From assembly GCA_965153455.1 (NCBI GenBank), contig OZ234494.1:23312001-23376000 (forward strand): DNA of 64,000 bases. Direction: 5' to 3'. Positions 11,683 through 24,330 of this stretch are shown here, in pieces (within the stretch, counting starts at the first letter, position 1; each line of letters opens with the position of its first letter). The DNA comes from Sphagnum compactum. Lineage: Eukaryota; Bryophyta; Sphagnopsida; Sphagnales. The notes under the pieces are model-generated. The model saw only the letters and a list, made by a program, of their open reading frames with translations, searched no databases and was not told where the DNA came from. Made by a program: the position numbers and the translations under genes.

Positions 11683-13895
11683 CAGATTCTAATCCAACAA
11701 CAATAGTTCACAAATATACGCATGAGAAATTATGTAACAAAACTATGCAAAATTTTGAGAAGTTATGTAAATGGGTGTCTAGGTACTTTTGTCTCATGCA
11801 GTATCTAGACAATCAATGTTTCTTTCCTAGTCTTTGCAAAGGGTTTAGGGGTTTAAAATCTAGAGCAAAAGTAAAGTACCTCCAATGACAGGGTTTTGCC
11901 AGTTTCTTCTTCAACCCACTCTCCCAGGAGCGTCTGCACAGAGACATTTTGATTGCTCATATGAACCAGTTCTTCGAGGGAGAAAAAAATCATTCCTTGC
12001 AACACTACACTTTCACCTGTAATTGCAAGAGAATAGTAGCGAAAATCCAGATGTTAAACGAATCACAGAATTGTGTGGTTTTTTGGTAGGAGAAAAAAAG
12101 GTGTTAGATCATTTTTACCTCGTGATCAACATCAGACATATTGAGCACCAAAGGCACCACAATGCACTTTGGTCTATTTGAAGCCTTCATCTCCGATGCT
12201 TCCTTCTCTGGCAGCTTCACCACCTTGCCCGAATTCTCTATAAAATACCCACCCACCCACAACACCGTAATGATGAATTCCTGGATACCATGTCCTTAGT
12301 AGTTTCTAGTTCGGATACCGAGTTGGATTGGTGTATATACCTGACTGCAAAGAGTTCAGATCCTGAGTACCATCATCACCCTTCTCATTGGGTGACTTGC
12401 TATTCTTTCCACTAACAGCAATTGTCACTTCTTCTGAAAATTTCCTCGATGGAATTGCTTTCATCTGAACTGCTCCTGGCCCGAATGCACCTGTATTTTC
12501 TCCCATTAGATAGATAGCAGGATCCAAATGTAACCCCTGCATCCAACAAAATTGACTTCAACACAATGTACTCATGGCACATGTACTCATTTAAGACTTT
12601 CATGTCCACAAGAGAAGGGCTCCCATTTGGTCCCTTACCTGCTTTCTTGGACACTAGTGACACCCCACCAGCTCAGCCTCATGGCTCCTCACTAGCATCT
12701 CAAAAGAAGAAGGAAGGGACCGAATGCAAGCCCTGAATCTCCTATGCAATGAACAATACAAATTTTCTCCCTGCCTTTTTTCAAAAGAGTTTTTGTGAGA
12801 TACTAGTGCTAGACTGTTGGGTTATCTTACGAAAATCATAAGAGACCAAATAGTGACATTACAAAACTAAAAGAAACACAAGGTTAATTGCATGGGGAGG
12901 TATAACCTAATAGTACAATGCAAAAGAGAATTTGTGGTTCTTTACACAGAACAATAATGCCCATTGTATTGTCCTGCAGCACCTGCCAATGAATAATCCT
13001 TACAAAATGGTGTTTGCTAATTCTTGCAAAAAAATCCTTACATGTGACCACAAGGGGTTTTGACACATTGAAAGGAGACTCAAAACTAGGTTATTGAATT
13101 GACGGGAAAATTAATACCTCAATGATGACAGGCTTCCCATCCTTTACAGCTTTCTTGATATCACCCTCTAACCCTGCAAATATGAACAACAACACAACTA
13201 TGACTTAGTGTTGGCACCGGAGTTTCAATCAACAGTAAGCTCCGGGGTGGCAGATTATGCCATTTTCTTGACCACATTACATGACATAATCTTCTGGTGA
13301 TGATCATACACTCATGATAGTGACCAAAAAATTCTGTTGAACGTATATTATAGAATCATCGAATCTGTCAACTGGACCTTAGTTTCATGAAATGGCCTTT
13401 GTCCTTGTGCATTAGGTTGGGTGAGTCACCTAGCTTGGCCCTAATGGACTCACCTGGCGCCTTACCCAACATAATAGGCAGGAGCTTTACCATTCCATGT
13501 TGCAGCTGAATCATGAGTCCCCCCAACTAGAATAGAAGACAATTTCATTTATCCCAAAGTGAGAGAAATTTTCTACCTTTCTGAACAATGCGACATTCGC
13601 GGTTAAATTCCTTCACAAGTTCTTCAGGTGATGCAAAATCTCGTGCCCATACTGGCGTAGAGGCAAGTGGTGCACTGTTCCATGACATATACAAAGAGTT
13701 GTACGTACATGGTCCACTGATTTGGAAGCTAAACTTGACACAAATAGATGATGCATTGTAGTGTATCAACACAACCCCCTCAAGTCACTCAGTTTAGGAT
13801 TGCTTTTGGCCCATGTCCCTCCATTCAACTAAAAGCTTGATTTTTGCGGTGCTTGAAAAATTCTCAATTTTGTAGTTTCCCAAAATGGGCAAAAA

Positions 13896-13940
<45 letters not shown>

Positions 13941-16900
13941 TATATAATGAGAGAAGTTTCATTCCAATTTTTTTAGCAAGTAGCTGCTAAAAGAAGGCAT
14001 CATAGATTCAAGTCTGTGAATTTTGGGTGGGGAGTAAAAAGGGTACTCTGTTGAGGTTCGGAGGAGTTCATAAACCATGTCTGTCTGTGAAATAGAAAAA
14101 ACCCCATTTTGTCAGAGATACAGAAGCATGGATATGAAATGGGTATTTGAAGTTGATCAGATTGCAAAGCTCCTCACATGAGAGAGTTTTCCAAGGGTAA
14201 TGATATATAATTGAACATAATAGCCTTCTGTTGTAAAAGACCTGGAAGAGATCTTGAGAAGAAGCAAAAAAAGGCTTTTTTGGGTGGTTTGGCATCACTA
14301 ACTAAGCAATTAGTCCATCAATTATTATCCGATTATCACTAATCATTATCAATTATCAAAATTTTAACATATCCAGGACTGGAGTGCACCTGCTTTGTGA
14401 CAATGGCTAAAGCTCAGGACATTACTACAGATCATGGTTTTTATGCTGATTCTTTGCTGGTTCTTTAAGGGTTTTGCAATAACCAGAACGGATGATTCTT
14501 TGATTCTGAATTTATTTCAAAGAACTGGAACTGATGGTTCTTTGATTCTGAAGTATTTAAGAAACCAAAACCGACAGTTCTTTAAGAATTCAAAGAACCA
14601 CACACACAACACTGGTCATAATAGACAATGGACATATTTGGCATACATTACATGAGCAAAACAGTTTTCTAAGTTCACAACGAACCAAAAAACACCTGCA
14701 GAAATGAAGGAAGTGAATTTGAGTTTTTGAATTACAACAACAACACCTGCAAGATGTTTGGAAGATTGAGGCGTTGAGCAAGCTGAGTTGCAATTGTGGA
14801 TTTTCCCACACAAGCCGTCCCACACACTAATATAATCAATGGTAACCTCTGGTGATGAAACCTGCCATTTCAACAACTCATGGATGATGATTATTATTAC
14901 TATTGACAAGGATTTTTTTGGTCATCTACTATTATTATATATTGCACTATCTAGAATGGATATTCATTCCACAAAGACTCGATGGCGTTGGTGAATGAAA
15001 TTCAATTAATTTACCTGGTCATCATTTTGTAGCGGTTTATGTACTCGGTGCCATATCCCCGTCGTTCCATGAGCTGCAATCAAGATTGTGCTTTTCAACT
15101 CTTAACCCACCCACCCAACATGAACAAAAACCCCCTTCCTGACACAATTAATTTCCAGTCTTGTAGCAAATGGAAGCAAAAATGAAAATCAGAACAACGG
15201 GACCTGTGAGAGACTCTCCTTACCTTAAACAAGTTGGCCTCCAAATCAGACTGTGACCTACACACCCACATGAAACCCATGTCCTCATACATACTCTACT
15301 GTCTGTTGCCCGTAATTTGATAAGCAATTCTGAAGTTAATCAGCTGATCAAATTTGGGGGAAATTTTTTTGCAAAAATTCAATATGGTTGCAGCATTGAA
15401 TTCATGCTCTCATTGAACAACTTCAAAGCTCGAATGGTTTCAGCATCACACCGCTGTTCAATGGTTCAACATTCATCAAGCACTCATCAAACATTCATTG
15501 AGTTTCAATTAAAAATTGGAGATGCAAAGTGTTTTATCTGTTCATGAAAGTTGGCACTCTCTCCTTTTGAACAAATTTGCAGCTTCTGGATTGTTCTAAA
15601 CATTTGGGACCTTTTGAACAAAATGAAGGTGAGAGATGGTTTTTTTAATAAAAACAATTCCCAAAACTCATGTTAATTTGCAACTAACATTGAGGTAGAA
15701 AAAGAAAAGCTTACACATCTAGAAGGCTGTTGTCAATGAGCAGCATCTTGAGCTCCGATGAGATTTTGACCGCTACATGATTTGGAATCTGGCACCTCAC
15801 AATTCCCACCCAGTTTGTTTCTCAACAAATCTCATGGTCTAGTGCTTGAATCCTGTCAGTTTTGTTTTCTTTTTTTCCTCCATCGTGTTTTGCCAATAGT
15901 GTCCAAAGAACTAGAATAATTTTGGAACTAAATGCTTACTACCCTTTACTCTGCTGCCACAAAAACCCAACAAAATTTACCAAAGTATCCACTTAAAAGT
16001 TGGAAAACTACGACATGAAGAATGGATATGCAAATACATAAAAAAAAAACAACCGAAAACACAACTATGAAACAACAGAAAGGGAAAAAAGAAAAACCCA
16101 CAATTTGTTTCAAATGGGGAAAAAAAGACAAATGTTCAAACCTTTGTCACCAGGAGCATGCGGCTGACTAGAAATCTCGAGAGCACGTAGTAATGATCAG
16201 CATTCTCTCCAAGCCACACCCTGACCTGTTATGGCAAAATACCCATCACCGATATTCACAAATCCTCTACCAATTGTAACACCAATTGTAGCAGCACTCC
16301 TATGCAATTGAAAACCTGGCTGGTGTGCATTTGCGTGTGTGAAATGCACAGCGGGCATTCCCGTTGATACAGTAGGCATTACAGAAGACTGAAAAATCCT
16401 GTCAGATTTTTCTTGGTGTATTACAAGGAGTTATACAGCATAAGGGCCCTGCTAGCCTGTACAGGGCCTTAGCACATTTAACAAGGTCCTAACCGTGGTG
16501 TCATCATAATGTGAAAGATATTTGAGTAGGAAAAGGGCCTATCTTTCAAACCTTCCCCAGACCTTTTAATACCTTCCACTCGGCCTGCTACATCTGGCCT
16601 CAGAACAGGTACCTTGAAAATCCCCCTGGGAGGTTTTTGAAGATAGACCCTTCTCATCTACTTCAACTTAGAACCAAACAAAAACTGCTTCGTGCAACAA
16701 GCGTTGCCAGTAGTTACCATGAGCCTATCTGTGATCGCAAACTTCTCACAAGTTGACTCAAAGTTGTCACCAAAATTTCTCACCAAATTTGACGCAAAAC
16801 TTTACACCAAAATTGACACAAAGCTTCTTATAAAATTGTCACAAAACTTTGAACCAAAATTTGACACGAGACTTGTCACAAAATTTAGAACAAAATTGAA

Positions 16901-17709
16901 CAAAACTCCTCACAAACTTTGCACAAAAACTGGACACAAAACTTCTCACATTGATTCACACATGACGAAACCCATGCTATGCACATAGTTGGGTATGTGG
17001 TGGGTGGGTTTAGACAAGAAGAGATGAAGCTAATTTCTGTCTCTCCCACCTCCAATTCAAAGGAAACCAAAACCTGTAGGTATAGTGAAGATTGCAGCCA
17101 GGAACCAGCTTGTGAAACATTGAATTGAGCTTGTGAAGATTGGTGGAATTGGTTTATGAGGATTGGGGGAATCAGTTCAATTGTGAAGATTGGAATGAGC
17201 TTGTGAAGATGGGGATCATCTTGTGAAGATCGGAATGTGTAGTTGGTGAAGATTGAAAGAAATGAACTGGAGAAGTTTGCAATGAACTTGTGAAGATTGG
17301 GATCAGCTTATGAGGATTCCAATGAGCTTGTGAAGATTGGGATCAGTTTGTGAAGATGGGGATCATCTTGTGAAGATTTGAATGAGCTTGTGAAGATGGG
17401 GATGAGCTTGTGAAGATTGGAATCAGTTTGTGAAGATTGGAATGAGCTTGTGAAGATCGGGATGAGCTTGTGAAGATTGGAATGAGCTTTGCCAACATTG
17501 GAATCAATATGTGAAGATTGAAAAGAGCTTGTGAAAATTGTGGAATGAGGTTGTTGTACCTTGACAAAGTCGTACATGGAGGTTGTGGAACCCAGTGGAG
17601 ATCTCATCATCATGAGAGACTTTGGCAGTGCAGCAGTATTGCTGCTGCCCCCTTCAATCTCATGTGCATGATACTCTGAACTTGCAGCTGATGATGCCAT
17701 AATTCCCAA
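10780..17709 (-). CDS. 2-phosphoglycerate-kinase-like P-loop NTPase with ATP-cone
   Basis: Fifteen exons fit in phase on the minus strand: 17709-17560, 16225-16142, 15788-15715, 15257-15224, 15073-15015, 14861-14747, 14084-14047, 13674-13577, 13173-13118, 12536-12341, 12237-12119, 11933-11880, 11557-11492, 11207-11133 and 10821-10780 (about 419 aa). Residues about 45-130 resemble an ATP-cone domain (YYVLSRFLVSRMLL, then a helical segment). Residues 148-156 are a Walker A motif, GTACVGKST, followed by IATQLAQRLNLPNIL, TDMVYELLRTS, VWARDFASPEELV and IIEGLHLDP. This ATP-cone plus P-loop order is that of archaeal 2-phosphoglycerate kinase and plant 2PGK/LPA1-like proteins; the plant substrate is not established. 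Exon 12 was set by the DHE|TLLGEW junction, because an upstream AG would be out of frame. Compared with rice LPA1 (about 700 aa) it is short. The first intron is full of minisatellites. Confidence 0.85.
11455..11479. repeat. (GA)n microsatellite in intron 13 of the kinase-like gene
   Basis: Uninterrupted GA run 12-15 bp downstream (on the minus strand) of the donor that ends exon 13. A second (GA)n run lies upstream of that exon at about 11646-11678. Confidence 0.85.
11646..11678. repeat. (GA)n microsatellite in intron 12
   Basis: About sixteen GA units between exons 12 and 13 of the kinase-like gene. Confidence 0.85.
13899..13936. repeat. (GA)n microsatellite in intron 7
   Basis: About eighteen uninterrupted GA units between exons 7 and 8 of the kinase-like gene. 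Confidence 0.85.
14478..14595 (+). repeat. Dispersed 'CCAGAAC...GGTTCTTTGATTCTGAA' repeat, intronic copy
   Basis: Three degenerate units of about 40-50 bp sit within intron 6 of the kinase-like gene, each with an AACxGAxGGTTCTTTGATTCTGAA-like core. A related array is at about 24905-25080, and looser relatives occur at about 34970-35095. Confidence 0.55.
16740..16965 (+). repeat. Degenerate short tandem repeat in intron 1 (CACAAAACTT-type)
   Basis: Units of roughly 12-22 bp built from AAAATTTGACACAAAACTT and CTCACCAAA variants repeat for about 220 bp. They lie inside the first intron of the kinase-like gene, and the units are strongly diverged. Confidence 0.6.
17105..17535 (-). repeat. 20-bp minisatellite in intron 1 of the kinase-like gene
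   Basis: About twenty units of consensus GAGCTTGTGAAGATTGGAAT on the plus strand run up to about 25 bp from the exon 1 donor (GT at 17559-17558). Three units make 60 nt, so on the minus strand the intron stays open and would read a 20-residue periodic peptide (HKLIPIFTSSFQSSQ-like) until a stop at 17308. Confidence 0.85.
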
Positions 17710-17910
17710 CTCCTCACCCCCTCTCTTTAATACTTCCTCCCACCAAAGCTTTGCTTCAAGATCACACTGTAAAACCTTTCTCTCCTTCTCCCCACTCTTC
17801 CCAAAGGAGCCTGGGGAAAACCCTTTCTACTTTGTGGAACCTTTCTCTTTACAATTAGTACCAAGCTAGACTAGAGATCCATTTTTGGGTCCTTACTGTC
17901 TCTTGTAGAA

Positions 17911-17968
17911 CTAGTTCTCTCTGTCTCTCTCTGTCTCTCTCTGTCTCTCTCTGTCTCTCTGTCTCTCT
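17911..17968. repeat. (CT)n/(CTCTCTGT)n microsatellite upstream of the kinase-like gene
   Basis: About five CTCTCTGTCT-type units lie roughly 200 bp upstream of the minus-strand start codon at 17709, probably in the 5' UTR or proximal promoter. On the transcribed strand this is GA-rich, as in the FEY 5' UTR. Confidence 0.75.
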
Positions 17969-18237
17969 GATCTTTCTCAGGGCTCTTGCAGAATGCTTTC
18001 TCACAATCAATAGTCAGTCTATGATCAGAATTAGTGGCGAGATTTGAGATCAAGTTATGGAATTTGTTGAGATCAGCTTGAGCTCTGAAGTTGCTTCCAG
18101 CAGGCTACATTGTGTATCTTGTGGAGATTCTTTTAGCATATGTGCAGAAGATGCACTACAGCCTTTTGACTGGAATTTCAGGACCCAATTTTTGTACCTG
18201 CAAAAAAAAGCAAAAGTGTTATCACTCACATACAGAT

Positions 18238-18278
18238 TAGATGATCACAGACTCTCTCTCTCTCTCTCTCTCTCTCTC
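18238..18278. repeat. (CT)n microsatellite
   Basis: Run of CT dinucleotides about 540 bp upstream of the kinase-like start codon. Confidence 0.8.
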
Positions 18279-18362
18279 GTGTTCTGGGAGGCTTCTCTCT
18301 TTGTTTTGTGTCATCCATCATCAAGACTTGGAATTCTAGTCAAGATGAAATTGTGTTTCTAG

Positions 18363-18572
18363 CCTTGGATTTTTAGGAACTTGTTTCATGGTCCCATGAT
18401 GAAATTGTTGTGTTTCTAAGCTTGGATTGTTTGGGAACTCTTTTCATGGCCCCACAATGAAATTGTTGTATTTCTAGGCTTGGATTTCTTGGGAACTCTT
18501 TTCATGGCCCCATCATGAAATTGTTGTGTTTCTAGCTTTGGATTTGGGAACTTTTTTCAGTGGCCCCATGCA
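18363..18572 (+). repeat. 58-bp tandem repeat, about 3.6 copies
   Basis: The unit begins CTTGGATT and contains GGGAACT, TTTCATGG, CCCCA and ATGAAATTGTTGTGTTTCTA. Units start near 18364, 18421, 18479 and 18537 (57-58 bp steps) and are close to one another in sequence, so the expansion is fairly recent. Confidence 0.85.
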
Positions 18573-18576
18573 TCAT

Positions 18577-18602
18577 CACACACACACACACACACACACA
18601 CA
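18577..18602. repeat. (CA)n microsatellite
   Basis: About twelve CA units immediately follow the 58-bp repeat array. Confidence 0.85.
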
Positions 18603-18959
18603 CCTGCTGGCCACAAGCCTTGTGTCATGTTCTCAGACTGCAATTGTTTGAAGTAAGTAGACGAAGTCAAAAGTTCATTTGTGTACTTTTTTTCCTTTTT
18701 TTTTCCCTGCAACAATTTTACCAAAAGCCTGAGCTATCGAGCTATCTATCTTTCAATCCCATTCTAGTCACCGGCAAAACAAAACAAACAAAAAACTTAA
18801 ATGAAATTCCTTCCTTCCACCTGCAAGTTCTTCAACTTGTTTTGTGATTCTCCAGCTGCTGCTGTCCCATGTTCTGTTGTTGAAGGTTTCTTCTTCCCCT
18901 TCCCACCAGTGTAATGAAAGAAGAAGAATATGATTCTGTTGTCAAATGGTTCAAACCTG

Positions 18960-19805
18960 ATGATGCAAATTTGGGAAGTTTTAGATTTCTGCAACCAACC
19001 CGATATTGCAAATTTGGGAAGTTCAAAAGATTGTGGAAAAAAACCAGAAAATAAATTTGATGATTGCAATTTGGGAATGTTTAAGTTTGTGGAACAAACA
19101 TGATGATGATGATGATTATGATGCAATTTGGGAGAGTTTAAAATTGCAGAACAAATGTTTGGACTTCCATTTTATTTTTCTTCTCAAATGACATGAAATA
19201 ACAAATAGGGTGCAACTTACTGAAAAAAAGTAAAATTCATAATTTAGTTAAATGTAAACAGGGTGCTTAGAATTGGATTATGAGAATATATTTAGAATAT
19301 TCCTCCATTTAATAGAATTCTTTTGATATTTTATTATTCCTTTTGTAGCATACAAAAAAAAAAAAAAAACCCCTTTTGTCACATTCTCCTTAAAATATAC
19401 AAAGAGTGACTTCTGCGAGAACAAACATGGGAAAGTTTAACATCTTAGAACAAACATGGGAAAGTTTAACATCTTGGAACAAACATGATGAATGATGCAA
19501 TTTGGAAAGTTTAAGATTGTGGAACAAACATGATGATGCAATTCGGAAGCTTAGATTGTGCATCAAACATCATGATGATAATATTGGAAGTTTAAGATTG
19601 TGGAACAAACATGATGATGCAATTTGGGAGTTTAAGATTGTGGAAAAAACTGGAACACAGACAATGCAATTTAGAAGCTGGATTGTGGAACAAACATGAT
19701 GATGATGATCATGATCATGATGATGCAATTTGGGAGTTTAAGATTGTGGAACAAACTGGAATAAACATGATGATGGAATTTGGAAGTTAAAGATCGTGGA
19801 ACAAA
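18960..19805 (+). repeat. About 40-bp repeat family (GATGATGCAATTTGGGAAG type)
   Basis: Units of consensus TGATGATGCAATTTGGGAAG followed by TTTAAGATTGTGGAACAAAC recur at about 18960-19160 and again at 19430-19805. The gap between them is single-copy AT-rich DNA. Period is about 40 bp with insertions of extra GAT triplets. No coding function is seen. Confidence 0.75.
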
Positions 19806-20159
19806 TCCAGTACAACTGTGATCAGATTTTGTCATCTGAGGTTTTTCTATTGTTTGTCTGAATTTCTATATTATTGTCTATATGACATTTTAACTCCTCA
19901 TCATACACCTGTTTTTTTTTTTTTTTTCCTCATTTGCATTTCTGGCTGCTATTTCTGTTTCCAAATCTGGGATGATGTCAGAAACAAGAAATAAACTTTA
20001 CTTCCATGATTGCAACTACCCTTATAATTCCTTATAAATTTGAGAAAGAAAGGTCAACAAGAATTGGTGCTCAAATTCAATAAGGCATTCTTACCATCAT
20101 CATTTTTCTCACAAAACATGGGGTGGACCTGAGGCAGCTATCTAGTCTTCACATGATCT

Positions 20160-20164
<5 letters not shown>

Positions 20165-20202
<38 letters not shown>
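20165..20202. repeat. (CT)n microsatellite
   Basis: About nineteen CT units immediately upstream of another degenerate tandem repeat. Confidence 0.85.
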
Positions 20203-20206
<4 letters not shown>

Positions 20207-20224
20207 GCTTTACCAAGGGATTTA

Positions 20225-20535
20225 TGATTGAAATTAGCACTTTGGGTTTGTTGGATTGAAATTGTCGATTTGGGTTTTTTGGATTGAAATGAGCTATTTG
20301 GGGTGTTCCAGATTGAATTGAGAAAATTGGGTTTGTTGGATTGAAATCAGCAATTTGAGTTTTTTTTAATTCAGATATTTACGTTTGCTGGATTGAAATC
20401 AGCAATTTGGGTTTTTTTAGATTTTGAATTCAGATATTTGGGTTTGTTGGATTGAATTCTGCAATTTGGGTTTTCTTAGATTTGAAACTATTTGAGGTTT
20501 GTTGGATTTGCAGTCAGCCCTTTGGGTTTGTTTTT
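20225..20535 (+). repeat. TTTGGGTTTGTTGGATTGAAATC repeat (short motif variants)
   Basis: Degenerate units of roughly 30-60 bp contain TTTGGGTTT, GTTGGATTGAAAT and CAGCAATTTG. About eight cores are visible. Confidence 0.7.
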
Positions 20536-23500
20536 GAAGTCAACTACATGGATTTGGATATGCTTACCATGCACTAGAATATATTGAGGAGTGTTTTGCT
20601 CTGGTCACACACAAGCTATATAGCTAGATCCACATGCATGAATGCAAATATACTGGAAGAATATACATATGCACAAACTATTTTTCCACACAACAAAATT
20701 TGACCAACTTGAGCCTCAGATTCTGCAGATAAACCTGCAAAGACAAAGCATATGTACTATAGATATAAGAAGCAAGCCACACTGGGGGGGAAAAAAAAGG
20801 GGAAAAAAAATTGTATTTGCTTCAAAGATCCTTTGTTTTTCATTGTTTTTTTCTTTTGGCTTAAACTTTTGTGTGTGAAGAGTTGCGAGTGCAAAACCTT
20901 TTGATACATAATTTGGACCCCAACTCTTATGTATAATACAATAAACCCAAAAGGAAAAAGGCCCAAGATACACTACTACAAATGAGCCTTTCCTTCTTGA
21001 ATTGAAAAAAAAAAAAAAGAAACAACAATGCCCTCAATTGATAGATATGGTAATAGGTATATGTAGTATTATTTTTAATCTTTTTTTTTGTGTGGGAGAG
21101 GTTATGAGATGCAAAGGCACCATTGCTCTGTGAATTCATTGGATGAGGAGTCACACAAGGATGTGTGATGGAGCAAGAGTCCCTGCACTAATTTGTCAAG
21201 AGTTTTAGTTAACCTGCCCCCCTTGAGTTTGCATCAATATTAGGTTAAACCATGTTAGGTTTACGATTCGTGTTTTGTGTTGATTGCGTTTTGAACATGG
21301 TTTATTGTGTGACCGTTAGGTTTCAGATTTTAGTATGTTTGGGTTTATTCCCATTGTGTGATTTTAAGTCTCACTTGTTTTGTTTCAAATTTTCACTTAT
21401 TTGAAAAACAAAATGTAAGGATTCAAGCCCAACACCCAAGTACACAAAAACTACAACGAATTACACAAAAAAACATTGTAAAAACAAATTCACCAATAAT
21501 TGTTATACTTCTTCCTATGTTCCGCGTAAATGCACAATTGGCATTTATATTTGTGTTTATTGTCTAGACCAAAGGTAACATCAAAACTAGATACATGTTT
21601 TGGACCAATTCAAATCTCGTTAACTAGTAAAAATCAATCACCAAGCATTGGCCTCACATACACGGTGCTGAAGACGACAACTTGCACCAAGGATCCCCCA
21701 ATATCCCAACTGACCTTCTTTCCAACACAACAATTGTCTTTTCGGTTGTTTTAGGATCAAATGAAACTTGCCAATTTCATGCAAACATGTGGCTATACTT
21801 TTAAGAGGTTTGAGGTTCAAATGAAAAGACAAAAGCTATGTGATGCCAAGTCCTAGAAAGTGGTGAAAAATGAGTCTGAAACTTACACTAAAATTTTAGA
21901 ACTAATCCTTGTCAACCATGAAATTATCACATTTGAATAAAAACCAAGTCAATTACACCTCCACCCACCCCCCAACAAGGCATAACTTCACTCCCAAAAT
22001 GGATTACCTAAGACATTAGTATTTCTCGACCTTCTAAACAATATATCATTAAAGTGACAAAATAAAATTCCAGTGATGATGAATTTTCATTGGATATGAT
22101 ATAGGTAAGATGACAATAGGCTATCATAATATTTTGTCCTACCATGTTCCTCTCCATAATGTGTTAAAATGAATTATTTTAATTCAAAATTTGTTATATA
22201 ACTATTTGGAAAGACATCTTTACATAATGACCTCTCATATGGTTGGAACCTTTTGGATTTTTTGTTTTTTTGAATCCTCGTTCCATGCATCTTTTGAAAT
22301 ATTATTTATATTGAAATCTTGTTATGATTTTTATTTTATTTTTTAAAACACTCATAACCTTTCTTTTCATTTTTACTTGTATAATGTAAGATAGAACAAC
22401 ACATTTTATTTTGAAAATTTTGAGAAATCTTTCTTTGTTTTTTGTAATTTTGTTGTACAACTCTTAGTGCGCGTAAAACTTTATCGTCACTGTTACTGCG
22501 TAGCAATGTGAAACTCAAGTTGACAAACATCATGCATACAAAAAAACCAAGCAATCAAGCATTGCACACCCATCTTAAAATTGGTCTTTTTGTATTTGTT
22601 AATGATAGGATATTATTATGTGAGGAGGAAATCCTAGTTTTGGGTTAGAAGTAATAGAAATGTAGAGACCAAATTGGCTATTAAAATTTCGTGGTGCCAC
22701 TTTTGAATATACAAGTTCTATTTAGTTGAGATGAACAATGATTGGAAGTTCAATAATTACGACTTGTGTGCTTATTACATTAACATAGGAATAACAAATT
22801 GTGTGCACAATGGAATATGAAAATGTTGCAAATAATGATCATTTATGGAAGGAACACCCTTCATAGGTGCAACAAGTTTAATGTGCCATTGGTTTCAATG
22901 TTGGTAGAGACAATGTGTCCAAGAAAAGAAAATTCGCAAAGTTTTTGAATGTAGGCTACATGATTTGATTATCAAACTCCTTAATTATGTTAAAATTCAT
23001 TACATTTTAACAAAGGACATGTGGTGGGTTGGTTAATGGTAGATTCCTTCACTAAAAAGAACAAGAGTACAATTTTGATGCATGGTACTTTTATCACTTT
23101 TTCATCTTCCCAAGCAATCAACTTTGTGGATTCTATATCTAGTACCTTAGTACCTTCATAGATTAGGCAATTTAGTGTCAAATAATTAATTGATTATATC
23201 TCACATTTTGGCATATAATATAAAACTTTCAAGATTTTCAACTTGCATTTAAATTATTTTTTTGATATTTTCAGCATGAATGAGAATGTCAATGATTTTT
23301 CATCAATTTTGATATATCACATTGATGTGTTACATTTCTTGATTTTTGTTTACATTTGTTTATATATTTTAAAATGCTTGTTTATCACATACATTTCAGT
23401 TCATTTTTGCAAGGTTTAAATTGTAGTGTATTGCATTATTATGTTTCCAAAAAAATTGTATTAAAATTTGACATTTCCACAATGATATCCATCAAATACT

Positions 23501-23959
23501 TACACTCACAATATCCCATTCTCCACCAAAAGCTCAAGGCCATATTATGAACAAAAGTCAAGCATGTACAATTGTGATAATAAAAATTAAACAAAGAGCA
23601 TGCTAATGATTAGGGCTTATTGCCCTCCAAAACTTTTCCACACTATGCAACTTGAAATTTCAGAATTTTCACAAAGTGAATCATGGAAAATTTCAAGAAA
23701 TCTACAATTAAAAAATTACGGAATAGCCACAAAACCCTTTAAGGGACAACAATATTCTCATTTGCCTCCATTGTATTCTGAATTAAACATAAATGTTTGT
23801 GTACACTAACTTCCATCACAATGTGTTAATTTGTTTATCGGATGATTTGAAGGTCAAAAGAGATAGGATTTGGAAAAGTAACACCCCAAGAAATGAAAGA
23901 TTGTAAAGAAATGAAATAAAAACTAATAAAATACATATTTGGGTTGTAATAGGAATGCT

Positions 23960-24330
23960 AAAATTCAAGAGAAAGCATGGTTGACATGAAAGGCGAGAAA
24001 CATAAGCATGAATGAAATTGAAGGCAATGGATGGAATGAAAGGTCAAGAAAAGAACATATTAAAAAATCAAAAGTTTCGTATGCGTCAAAGACAATGGAT
24101 CAAAGTAGAGGTCTAGCAATCTAAGATATACCAAACTTGAAATGCGGTGAAAACAATTGATGCAATGAAAGGCTGAAAAAGATAGGGTTCATGCAAGTTG
24201 AAAATGAGTGAAAAAAATGGATGCAATGAAAATCAAGAAAGAAACCATGGATGAAATGGAGACCGCAAAAAGAGATTTAGAAAGGTGAAGTCTATCAAAA
24301 ACAATGGATGATGAATATACAACCCAAGCA
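23960..24330 (+). repeat. Degenerate ~60-bp repeat (AATGGATGNAATGAAAGG core)
   Basis: Cores near 24026, 24094, 24153, 24212, 24246 and 24300 read (C/A)AATGGATGCAATGAAAGG with changes, followed by CAAGAAA. The array is old and heavily diverged. Confidence 0.5.

Noticed and set aside
11880-12010. Longer exon 12 of the kinase-like gene beginning at the AG before position 12007
   Set aside because: That acceptor places an in-frame stop or the wrong phase after exon 11. Using the CAG at 11934-11936 gives DHE|TLLGEW, which matches the family.
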